A stretch of DNA of 62,928 nucleotides from assembly GCF_002913745.1 (NCBI RefSeq), contig NZ_PPCG01000002.1, positions 1 to 62,928 of the forward strand, in the 5' to 3' direction. The stretch is from Campylobacter concisus (lineage in GTDB: Bacteria; Campylobacterota; Campylobacteria; Campylobacterales; Campylobacteraceae). The notes beneath the pieces are model-generated. The model worked only from the letters and a program-made list of their open reading frames with translations, was not told the origin of the DNA and did no database searches. Shown here piece after piece: positions 56,108 to 62,928 of this stretch. Position 1 is the stretch's first letter; every line of letters starts with the position of its first letter. A program made the translations under genes and the position numbers.

Positions 56108-56620
56108 TTATAGAACTTTTGCGTTATATACTTCTTCGGGCTTAGCGGCCAATAGTCTTGCTGCCATATCTTTTTTCATCTGAATCAAAGTAGTCTCTTC
56201 TTCTTCACTTCTATCTTCTTTTCTTGATAATTCAATAAATTCTTTTAGTACAAAACCTGGCTTTATGGTTATAACGACTGTTTTATCTCTATACTTGAAT
56301 TTAAAATAATATCTTCCATGGGGACTTTCTAAGACTTCTTCAGCTTCTTTTAAATTAATATCAACGGAAATTCTACCACCTGTTACGCATCTTGTTACCA
56401 TTTCAAAAGCATCTAGCCCTCCCGGTCCCGGAAATGCTGTAATAAGATATATCTCTCTTCTTTCTAATAATTTCCCATCATCTAAAAGTGGAAAGGCTCT
56501 ACTCATGACTTGAAATGCATGAGCTACTCCCCCGGGATAACCTACACCATGATAGTTTAGTAAATCATCAAAGCTATATTCTAATTCATGTCCTTTTTCT
56601 AATACTTTTATTTTATCCAT
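56108..56620 (-). CDS. FmdE-like protein with altered metal motif
   Basis: 170 residues. The N-terminal NYHGVGYPGGVAHAFQVMSRA aligns by pattern to the FHGHxCPGLAxG motif of FmdE (formylmethanofuran dehydrogenase operon E), and GGLDAFEMVTRCVTGGRISVD to its CGVDAIQxLTGCTxGK segment. The second His and the Cys of HGHxC are replaced (HGVGY), and there is no zinc-ribbon tail. FmdE-like proteins often accompany metal or corrinoid uptake genes in anaerobes. Last gene of the operon after the binding protein; Shine-Dalgarno AAGAAAGGAAG. The intergenic sequence contains a tandem duplication. Confidence 0.5.
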   Translation of the reverse strand: MDKIKVLEKGHELEYSFDDLLNYHGVGYPGGVAHAFQVMSRAFPLLDDGKLLERREIYLITAFPGPGGLDAFEMVTRCVTGGRISVDINLKEAEEVLESPHGRYYFKFKYRDKTVVITIKPGFVLKEFIELSRKEDRSEEEETTLIQMKKDMAARLLAAKPEEVYNAKVL

Positions 56621-56791
56621 GTTTCTTCCTTTCTTGTTAAAACTACTTCCTCAATATTGTAGCAACTTCATCATCTGATAATTTGTAATCATATTTCTAA
56701 TACTTTTATTTATCCATGTTTCTTCCTTTCTTGTTAAAACTACTTCCTCAATATTGTAGCAACTTCATCATCTGATAATTTGTAATCATAT
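56597..56791. repeat. 98-base tandem duplication spanning the binding-protein / FmdE-like gene junction
   Basis: 56597-56694 and 56695-56791 are near-identical head-to-tail copies, differing by one T in a TTTT/TTT run. The unit contains the 3' end of the binding-protein gene, the spacer with Shine-Dalgarno and the first codons of the FmdE-like gene. The functional binding-protein end is in the right copy and the functional FmdE-like start in the left, so both genes survive and the spacer is lengthened. Such near-perfect identity indicates a recent event. Confidence 0.95.
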
Positions 56792-57849
56792 ACATATTCA
56801 AAGAAATTCTTTAACTCTACTTCCATGTCCATATCTGAAAACAATTGTGGATACTGTATTTTTGCAGCCCATTTAACTGTAAGCGGAGTTTCAACCCCAG
56901 GAGGATCCCACCTATAAACACCTATAGGAATTTTGTATACTTGTTTGTTAGCTACAGCTTTAATTGTTGACCAGTCTCTACCTTCCTGCTTATTTTCAAT
57001 AAAGTCTTCCGGCATTAAGTCTGAATGATTTCCTAAATAAATGATATCAGGGTTCCATACAATCATCTGCTCCATGTCCACTTCAGCCAATTTACCCTTA
57101 AGCTCGTGGGCCGGATTATAGGCTCCACTTGGTTTCATCCAATGGTCGTATGTTTTTACAGCTATTTTCATGTCACTATAAAACTCTATAACTTTTGGTT
57201 TATCTTCATCTTTTATTTCAGCTAACTTTGATGTTACTTCATTAATTCCTTTGTCCATATATTCAACTAATAAGTCGCCACGTTCTTTCTTTTGAAGTAC
57301 TTCAGATATCATTTTTATATTTTCTTTTATACTGTCAAATTCTGCCCTCTTTAAAGCTACTACCTTAAGTCCTGCAGCTTCCATTTTTTCAATTTCTTTC
57401 TCAATATTCGAATAAATAAACACTACATCCGGTTTTAGCTTCAATAACTCTTCCACGTTAACAACTGAGTCTTTTGAACACCATTTAGTATTCGCATTAG
57501 CTAGTTGTGGATACATGTTTTTTAAAACACTTTCTTCAAAAGCTTTAATAGAAGATGGGTTGCATCCTACAATTTTATCTGTCTTTCCATCAATTGCATA
57601 TATTATAGACGGAAGAGGCTTGTCCACCGTTGCAATTCTTTCCGGTGTTTTTTCAAATTTAATCGTTTTTCCTCTAACATCAGTAACCGAGTATTCGCTT
57701 TCTTTTACCTCTTTAACTTCTCGCACTTGACTAGCTTCTTTTTCCTTGTTTTCACTGATTTCATTTTTATTACTTTGAGAGCTGCCGTCACAAGCATTTA
57801 AAATTAATGCTAGTACTAAAAATAATAATAAACTAATCCTTCTTTTCAT
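56740..57849 (-). CDS. iron/tetrapyrrole-type ABC transporter binding lipoprotein
   Basis: 369 residues. Lipoprotein signal MKRRISLLLFLVLALILNACDG (Cys20), Lys/Glu-rich linker, then a FecB/BtuF-type periplasmic-binding fold (VTDVRGKTIKFEKTPERIATV; ELLKLKPDVVFIYS; MIVWNPDIIYLGN). A Gram-positive-style lipoprotein anchor with a long charged linker and the AAAGGAGG Shine-Dalgarno suggest Firmicute origin. C-terminus LSDDEVATILRK resembles that of the binding protein at 45-46 kb. Works with the permease and ATPase upstream. Confidence 0.88.
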   Translation of the reverse strand: MKRRISLLLFLVLALILNACDGSSQSNKNEISENKEKEASQVREVKEVKESEYSVTDVRGKTIKFEKTPERIATVDKPLPSIIYAIDGKTDKIVGCNPSSIKAFEESVLKNMYPQLANANTKWCSKDSVVNVEELLKLKPDVVFIYSNIEKEIEKMEAAGLKVVALKRAEFDSIKENIKMISEVLQKKERGDLLVEYMDKGINEVTSKLAEIKDEDKPKVIEFYSDMKIAVKTYDHWMKPSGAYNPAHELKGKLAEVDMEQMIVWNPDIIYLGNHSDLMPEDFIENKQEGRDWSTIKAVANKQVYKIPIGVYRWDPPGVETPLTVKWAAKIQYPQLFSDMDMEVELKNFFEYVYDYKLSDDEVATILRK

Positions 57850-57866
57850 TTTTCCTCCTTTGAAAA

Positions 57867-58814
57867 TTATACACTTAGTGGATAAACTCCAAACAAATCT
57901 GCAACTTCTTCTCTTAATATATGAGGTCTTTGTCTAAGAGCTTTGCCAACTTCTATCTTTCTTTCTAAATCAACTTGATTAATTCTTTCTTTTAATTTTC
58001 CTTCTTGTTCACTCCTTTCTTTAGCAGAGTAAGGTTCTTGATATAGGGTTTTAATAGCTTCATTAATTTCATCTTTTGAATTAAAGGTTCCCAGTACAGA
58101 ATCTATAAAAGGAAAGGACAGAATATATGCATATGCCGCTTGAACCAAAGTTTGGTCTTCTTTTATACGAATAGCGTTAAATATATCTTCATAAAGCAAC
58201 AAGTCTCCTGTTGCCAGCGGATTCATAGCTATTGTCCCTATATCTTTTTCATGAGTCTTCATTATTCCTTTTAATCTGTATTTGGAATTAATTATATTAA
58301 AGCCCTGTAAACTATAATCAAATTTATACTCCCCAATCATCTCAATTAGTTCTTTATTTTGTAAGTGTGAAGAAAAAGTAATATGCTTAATAAGTCCTTC
58401 TTCTCTTGCTTTTTCCATCTCTCTTATAGCTCCATAGTTTTTAGCTCCTCTCCATTCTTCAAAAGATTTTACACCCCAAAGACAAGTAAAGGAGTCAATA
58501 CAACTTATTCCTAAATTCTTCAAAGAATTTTCAAGATTTTTTCGAAATGTTTTAGAATCTCCGGCATGTGTCTTTGACATAATATAAAATGGTTTTTTAT
58601 GCTTCTTCATTTCTTTTATGGCTGCACCTAATATAAGTTCTGAACAATTGTTTCCATAAGTATCGCCGGTTTCAAAGAAATTTATTCCTTGTTTATATGC
58701 ATAGAAGAAATTTTCTGCATGTTTATCTATATCTTGGGGATTCTTTAAGTGATGACTTCCCATAGATATTCTTGAAATTTGTATGCCTGTAGATCCTAAT
58801 TTTCTATATTCCAT
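57867..58814 (-). CDS. aldo/keto reductase family oxidoreductase
   Basis: 315 residues. MEYRKLGSTGIQISRISMG is the AKR N-terminus, followed by FFETGDTYGNNCSELILG (catalytic Asp/Tyr), FYIMSKTHAG (Lys) and a HITFSSHLQN segment in place of the usual catalytic-His strand. The C-terminal third has no CxxCxxC ferredoxin motif. The second of two close ATGs is used, seven bases after a perfect AAGGAGG. Embedded between the transporter ATPase and binding protein; may reduce an imported ligand, which is inference from position. Confidence 0.85.
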   Translation of the reverse strand: MEYRKLGSTGIQISRISMGSHHLKNPQDIDKHAENFFYAYKQGINFFETGDTYGNNCSELILGAAIKEMKKHKKPFYIMSKTHAGDSKTFRKNLENSLKNLGISCIDSFTCLWGVKSFEEWRGAKNYGAIREMEKAREEGLIKHITFSSHLQNKELIEMIGEYKFDYSLQGFNIINSKYRLKGIMKTHEKDIGTIAMNPLATGDLLLYEDIFNAIRIKEDQTLVQAAYAYILSFPFIDSVLGTFNSKDEINEAIKTLYQEPYSAKERSEQEGKLKERINQVDLERKIEVGKALRQRPHILREEVADLFGVYPLSV

Positions 58815-58837
58815 TCATTAACCTCCTTCTAACAGTT

Positions 58838-59623
58838 CTATATGGCTTTATAAGGTGCAACTGTTTTGTATTCAACTTCTTCTGCTTGAAAAATTAAAAT
58901 TTTAGCTTTGATCTGAAAATACTTTTGTAAGTTATCTTCAGTAATGGCTTTCGAACTTTCATCAAAGGTTGTTTTGTAGTCACTACCGATAAACAAAGTT
59001 TTGTCAGATATCTGCAATGCATGACTAGGAAAATGAGTGTTTATTATGCAAGCAGATTTTTTATTTACATTTATATGTTTAATTGCCTCTATGATTCTAA
59101 TTTGATTCTTCATATCCAGGTTTGACTCCGGTTCATCTAAAATAAGAAGTTTTGGATTAGAAACAAGAGCTCTCGCAATCATAACCATTTGAAGCTCTCC
59201 TCCGGATAGCTCATCACAGTATCTATTTGATAGCTTTTCAACTCCTAATTCTTTTAAAGTTTCATAAGCTTTATCATAATCTTCCTTCGTAGGGATATGG
59301 AAAAAACTGTTTTCCTTGTCTAAACCCATCACAACCATTTCTAAAACCCCATAACTAAACACACTTTTCTTAACTTGAGGAACATAACTTAAGTTTTCCC
59401 ATAATTCTTTTTCTGCATATTCATTTATATCTTTGCCGAACAATAAGGCTTTTCCCGTGTCCCATTTTAAAAATCCCATAAGACACCTTAAGAAAGTAGT
59501 TTTACCCACCCCATTGGGTCCAAGAATGGACATTACTTCTTCTTCTTTTAAATCAAATGAAATATCTTTTAAAATTTTTCTCTTGTCATATGAAAAAGTA
59601 CCTTTTTTAACTTGGAGTATCAT
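58838..59623 (-). CDS. FecE/BtuD-type ABC transporter ATPase
   Basis: 261 residues. Walker A GPNGVGKTTF (about 35-44), Q-loop YVPQVKKSVF, signature LSGGELQMVMIARAL, Walker B LLILDEPESNLD and H-loop NTHFPSH are all intact. It energises import by the FecCD-type permease encoded just upstream (four-base overlap). The C-terminus has an extra roughly 20 residues after the usual end. Confidence 0.94.
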   Translation of the reverse strand: MILQVKKGTFSYDKRKILKDISFDLKEEEVMSILGPNGVGKTTFLRCLMGFLKWDTGKALLFGKDINEYAEKELWENLSYVPQVKKSVFSYGVLEMVVMGLDKENSFFHIPTKEDYDKAYETLKELGVEKLSNRYCDELSGGELQMVMIARALVSNPKLLILDEPESNLDMKNQIRIIEAIKHINVNKKSACIINTHFPSHALQISDKTLFIGSDYKTTFDESSKAITEDNLQKYFQIKAKILIFQAEEVEYKTVAPYKAI

Positions 59624-60642
59624 CTTCTTTCTCCCGAATTCTTTCTAAGTATAGTTATGAATAATGGCGCACCTATAAATGCTGTTAATATTGAAATGGG
59701 AATTTCATTGCTTGTAGCTGCTCTTGAAAGGGTATCTATCAGTAATAAATAAATTGCTCCCATAACACAACAAGTTGGAATAAGGTACCTATTATCATTT
59801 CCGATAACCATTCTCGCCAAATGGGGAATTATTAAACCTATCCATCCTATAATTCCACATACAGAAACTGTAGTTGCAGTTATCAATGTTGAGAGTAAGA
59901 TAACCACAATACGTAATTTTTTTACATTAATTCCTAAAGACCTAGCCTCATCAGAATCTAGAGATAAAAGATTCAATTTCCACCTTAATAGAAAGAAGCC
60001 GAAAATACAAGGTATTATTATTATTGAACAAATAACAAGATCTCTATAGGATACACTTGCTAAACTTCCCAGCAACCACATAGTGATAGTTGGAAGCTTA
60101 TCTTCCGGATCTGCTATATATTTAATAAATGATATTGAAGCATCAAATAGTGACTTTACAATTACTCCGGATAAAACTAACACATACAAATCTGTTCGTT
60201 TTTTTACTCTGGATAGGTTTAAAACTATATAAACTGCTAAAAGCCCCAGAAGCAAAGAAACATGCTGAGTCACTATCATGTCTAGGGATAATAATATAGA
60301 TAAAGCCGCCCCAAAACCTGCTCCTGAAGACACCCCTAGTAAGTCCGGGCTAACTAAAGGGTTTGAAAAAACAGTTTGATATGCTGCTCCTGCCAGTGAT
60401 AGCCCTGCACCTACTAAAACTCCCATAAGTATTCTAGGTAGTCTTATGTCAATTACTACACTAGTTTCATGTACATCTAAGCCGCTAACATCTCCGGTTA
60501 TTGTTTTGTATATAATCATAAATGCTTTATAGGGGCTAACCTGATATCTTCCTAAACAAATACAAGTTAGTATTAAAAGCAATAGCAATACAAAGAGAAC
60601 CAATATGCATAATTTTTTATTCTTAAAGAAACCTTTCCCCAT
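59620..60642 (-). CDS. FecCD-family ABC transporter permease
   Basis: 340 residues with about nine to ten membrane helices. The family markers RLPRILMGVLVGAGLSLAGAAYQTVFSNPLVSPDLLGVSSGAGFGAA (read in parts) and GIIGWIGLIIPHLARMVIGNDNRYLIP are present. One permease gene, so a homodimer. First gene of the operon; substrates of such systems are iron-siderophores, haem, cobalamin or related chelates. ATG 60642 is used. Low-GC codon use contrasts with the Campylobacter genes on either side. Confidence 0.94.
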   Translation of the reverse strand: MGKGFFKNKKLCILVLFVLLLLLILTCICLGRYQVSPYKAFMIIYKTITGDVSGLDVHETSVVIDIRLPRILMGVLVGAGLSLAGAAYQTVFSNPLVSPDLLGVSSGAGFGAALSILLSLDMIVTQHVSLLLGLLAVYIVLNLSRVKKRTDLYVLVLSGVIVKSLFDASISFIKYIADPEDKLPTITMWLLGSLASVSYRDLVICSIIIIPCIFGFFLLRWKLNLLSLDSDEARSLGINVKKLRIVVILLSTLITATTVSVCGIIGWIGLIIPHLARMVIGNDNRYLIPTCCVMGAIYLLLIDTLSRAATSNEIPISILTAFIGAPLFITILRKNSGERR

Positions 60643-60694
60643 TTATCCACTCTTTCTAATTAATAGTAAAAATCTTTTATATAGTCTCCTATCC

Positions 60695-60997
60695 TCAATA
60701 TAAAGAAGTTAACAAAATTTTTTTAGATATTTGCTCTAAATTAGGACTTAAGGATAAGTCATAAGAGATTATTTCATTTGTATACATATCAAGTATTGGT
60801 GAAATGTTGCATTTACTCCATGAAAAGTTAAATTGAGATACATCAGTACTCCATTTTTGTAACGGCTTATCAGCTTTAAAATTTCTGTCTATTATATTAT
60901 CAGCAATCTTGCCTACTTTACCTTTGTATGAATGATATTTTTTCTTTACACTATTAAGAATCCTATTATGAGTTACTTCATAATCTCCGTTTGCCAT
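60695..60997 (-). pseudogene. IS3-family (IS150-type) transposase OrfB remnant
   Basis: 100 residues match the start of an rve/DDE integrase domain: KKKYHSYKGKVGKIADNIIDRNF, then KWSTDVSQFNF (first catalytic Asp) and ISPILDMYTNEIISYDLS (second Asp). The N-terminal helix-turn-helix and C-terminal Glu part are missing; the frame ends after LEQISKKILL. It sits immediately upstream of the imported operon, so an insertion sequence was probably involved in its transfer. Confidence 0.85.
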
Positions 60998-61033
60998 GAT
61001 TTACCCTCATTTCTTTAAATGTAACTTGATTGT

Positions 61034-61063
61034 ATTATAGCACTTGTTATATTTGAAAGTCAA
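61034..61063 (-). promoter_or_regulatory. strong consensus sigma-70/sigma-A promoter reading toward the IS remnant and operon
   Basis: Minus-strand TTGACT (61058-61063), 18-base spacer, TATAAT (61034-61039). A clear -35 box is unusual for Campylobacter and typical of Firmicutes, agreeing with an imported block. It could drive the IS remnant and read through into the transporter operon. Confidence 0.75.
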
Positions 61064-61370
61064 GATATTGATACGCATATTCATCTTTAAAATGATCATC
61101 ATCATACTCTTCATATACATAATCATAATTTAACCTAAAATGCACATTACCAATGTACGCATCTACCATTGTTGTGTTAGCAGTCGGTTTTTTAGTGTAG
61201 GCTTCGATAGTTAGGCTTGCTGGCAAAAAAGATTCTTGGTAAGTAAATTCACTTTTGGCAATAACACATTTTTAATTTAGGTATGAACTACAAAATTCTA
61301 AAAACTTAGCTCCTAATTCATCTGCTAGCTCTCTTTGTGTGCTAGCCAAATCTACAAACTGATGTGCCCC
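61047..61370 (-). pseudogene. fragment of an unidentified gene, one frame interrupted by a TAA
   Basis: On the minus strand one frame reads [20 protein letters not shown]...FCSSYLN, a TAA at 61272-61274, then directly KCVIAKSEFTYQESF...TIEAYTKKPT...NYDYVYEEYDDDHF until a stop at 61047. About 105 codons remain in phase with a single internal stop, suggesting the 3' part of one decayed gene. It has no start of its own; its upstream end fuses to the cut fumarase gene. I do not recognise the family. Confidence 0.5.
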
Positions 61371-61450
61371 GTTAGATAGATCACATCGCCGATTTTGATA
61401 TTTGAAAGATCCTCGGCGCTTATAGGCGTGGTTAAAATTTTCTTACTCAT
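61352..61450 (-). pseudogene. fumarate hydratase class I beta subunit (TtdB-type), 5' stump
   Basis: ATG 61450 starts [21 protein letters not shown] then [10 protein letters not shown], the N-terminus of FumA C-domain/TtdB-type beta subunits, in which TGxI is followed by the substrate-binding RD-type motif. After 31 codons homology ends and a stop follows at 61352. The start overlaps the alpha-subunit stop, the normal arrangement, so the gene was cut by the event that brought in the foreign DNA to the left. Confidence 0.88.
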
Positions 61451-62347
61451 AGCGCAAACTCCTTGTGCGATTTTACGTCAAAATTTAGATCAGCGTCCCA
61501 GACGATATGCCCTTTGCGGTGCGACCAGCAGCCCACGTTTACAGCAACGGCTATGACGCTTGGATGGCGGGCGCAGTTTTCGATATGTATGCCCATCACG
61601 GAGCTTGCACCACTCATGCCTTGTGGGCCCAGACCTATTTTATTTATGCCATCTTCTAGCAACTTTTCAATTAATGCGGCACGTTCGTTTGAATTTTTAG
61701 AGCCAAGCGGTCTCATCAGCGCCTTTTTAGATAGCAAGGATGCCACGTCGATCGAAGTCCCCACGCCAACGCCCACTAATAGCGGCGGACAGGCGTTTAT
61801 GCCGTAGCTGGTCATTATGTCCATGACGAATTTCACGACTCCCTCGTAGCCCATGCCGGGCATCAGTACGGTTGCCTTACCTAGCAGACTACAGCCACCG
61901 CCCGCCATATAGGTGTGTATCTCGCACTCGCTGCTATTTGGCACGATCTCCCAAAATACGCTCGGCGTGCCCTTGCCGACGTTTTTGCCGGTGTTGTACT
62001 CGTAAAACGTCTCGACACTGTTATGGCGAAGTGGGGGCTTCACGAGTCGCTTGCAGCACCGCCTCTCGTAGCAGCTCCTCAAGCTCGCCAATTAGCGGAA
62101 AATTTGCGCCGTAACGGACGAAAAACTGGATCACGCCCGTATCCTGACAGGACGGGCGGTCTAGCTGCTTTGCAAGGCGCTGGTTTTCAAACATCGTTTC
62201 ATAGATCTCTTTTGCCAGTGGTTGCGTTTCACGCTCAGCGAGCTCGTGCAGCTTCGCCGTCATGTCGTCTGGCAGCACCTTGCCCGTGTAGCCGACGAAT
62301 TTCGCCATGACCTCAGTCATCTTTTGCACGGCTTTTTCTTTATCCAT
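61447..62347 (-). pseudogene. fumarate hydratase class I alpha subunit (TtdA-type), frameshifted
   Basis: ATG 62347 (after AAAGGAGAGGCG) opens MDKEKAVQKMTEVMAKFVGY, with RPSCQDTGVIQFFVRYG carrying a cluster cysteine, and runs to QATREAPTSP. The other frame continues LRHNSVETFYEYNTGKNVG, MAGGGCSLLGKA (cysteine) and INKIGLGPQGMSG to 61447. Reducing the five-base C run of the coding strand (62033-62037) to four would restore about 300 residues. With the beta subunit truncated as well, the class I fumarase is doubly broken. Confidence 0.85.
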
Positions 62348-62360
62348 CGCCTCTCCTTTG

Positions 62361-62754
62361 CTAAATTTTACTTTCAAATTTTTCATAAGCGCTCGCCAGG
62401 ACGCAGCCCACAGCGTAGCAGAGCAGGTCGGTAAAATCAAACGTTCCGCCGATTATTACTTTTAAAATTTTATTTTCTACGCCTAGAATTTGCACGACGC
62501 CAAAATACTGCACAAGTTCCAAAGCTGCCGCAAAGGCAAAAATTTTAAGCGCTAAATATAGCTCTCACAAACGCGTAAAGCAAGATAACCGCCAAAACAT
62601 CGCCCAGATAATGGCGCACGAAGCCGCCCTTTACGCAAACTGCGATGTAAATTTCGACCGCCAAGATCACGCCAGCCGCGACTAAAAAGGCTAGTCTTGT
62701 TCGTACGCTTTGTCTTTGCGTTTTTATTTGATCGCCTAAATTTATCTCTTGCAA
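62361..62754 (-). pseudogene. DUF2809 membrane protein, frameshifted
   Basis: Frame one (MQEINLGDQ...) has membrane segments and the DUF2809 marker RHYLGDVLAVILLYAFVRAIFS before a stop at 62545. A second frame then carries the matching C-terminal half, LKIFAFAAALELVQYFGVV and IGGTFDFTDLLCYAVGC, to 62361. The reconstructed protein would be about 130 residues, a usual DUF2809 length. The break is near TTTAGCGCTTAAAAT. Function of the family unknown. Confidence 0.75.
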
Positions 62755-62805
62755 CGTTTTTTCCTTAAATTTAGCTCATTTATCCGCCGCTACGCAAGCA
62801 TAAAT

Positions 62806-62928
62806 TTAGAGATGATTTATCAGGCTAGCGTTATACGCAGCACCGTATCCGTTGTCGATATTTACGACGCTGACGCCGTTTGCACAGCTATTTAGCATGG
62901 CTAGCAGTGCCGCTAGTCCTCCAAAATT
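62806..62928 (-). CDS. larB: nickel-pincer cofactor biosynthesis protein LarB, C-terminal part
   Basis: The last 40 codons enter from the window edge: [18 protein letters not shown] then [18 protein letters not shown] and the stop. The NIDNG-GAA tail is characteristic of LarB, the carboxylase/hydrolase that makes the pyridinium dicarboxylate precursor of the Ni-pincer cofactor of lactate racemase-type enzymes. The upstream part lies outside the window. Confidence 0.85.
   Translation of the reverse strand, partial: NFGGLAALLAMLNSCANGVSVVNIDNGYGAAYNASLINHL

Overview
The window is a Campylobacter-type (Campylobacterota) chromosome segment. The evidence is AT-rich coding DNA full of AAATTT words, TATAAT-type -10 boxes without clear -35 boxes, a sigma-54 flagellar promoter, a poly-G tract, and gene blocks whose order I recall from C. 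jejuni: rpmE-rsmI-rlmB-...-hom-...-trxA-trxB; fliK-flgD-flgE; aroC-rnc-rnhA-TPR-dnaG; and a monohaem cytochrome with a molybdenum S-/N-oxide reductase. A species of the C. concisus group is my best guess, but it is not proven.

Layout. 1-10.3 kb: queuosine genes, ribosomal RNA methylation and L31, two envelope proteins, an aminotransferase with homoserine dehydrogenase, and the thioredoxin system. 10.3-21 kb: dapB, purF, a poly-G tract ahead of a broken cysteine-containing gene, a double-cubane-cluster protein with its activator ATPase, a broken MATE pump, a CsgG/DUF4810/DUF799 lipoprotein trio, a DMT exporter and a YrdC-like protein. 21-22 kb: a 0.85 kb gene desert packed with AAATTT. 22-33 kb: typA, fliK-flgD-flgE, the cytochrome/Mo-reductase pair, and a translesion polymerase/YolD pair bracketed by the reductase 3' end and a decayed copy of it. 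33-45 kb: aroC-rnc-rnhA-TPR, divergent dnaG, a five-gene peptide/amide scavenging operon (two M20 hydrolases, PepE, DcuC, PepT), and a PP-loop tRNA-thiolase-like ATPase.

From 45 kb the window is accessory DNA: a frameshifted iron-type binding protein; a 1589-residue LapA-like adhesin with an N-terminal retention module and a TAAG protease site; a MobV-type relaxase with a candidate oriT; and a tRNA 3'-end fragment (attachment site) beside a frameshifted tyrosine recombinase. Next is a low-GC five-gene operon with strong Shine-Dalgarno sites that looks Firmicute-derived: FecCD permease, ATPase, aldo/keto reductase, binding lipoprotein and FmdE-like protein. It is followed by an IS3 remnant and a junction where the ttdB-type fumarase beta gene is cut after about 30 codons. 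Beyond are a frameshifted fumarase alpha gene, a frameshifted DUF2809 gene and the end of larB.

Nine reading frames are broken or truncated (14.0, 17.6, 41.4, 45.2, 55.2, 61.3, 61.4, 62.0 and 62.5 kb). The two at about 61.3-61.4 kb come from the island junction. Some of the other seven may be sequencing errors, so they need read-level confirmation.
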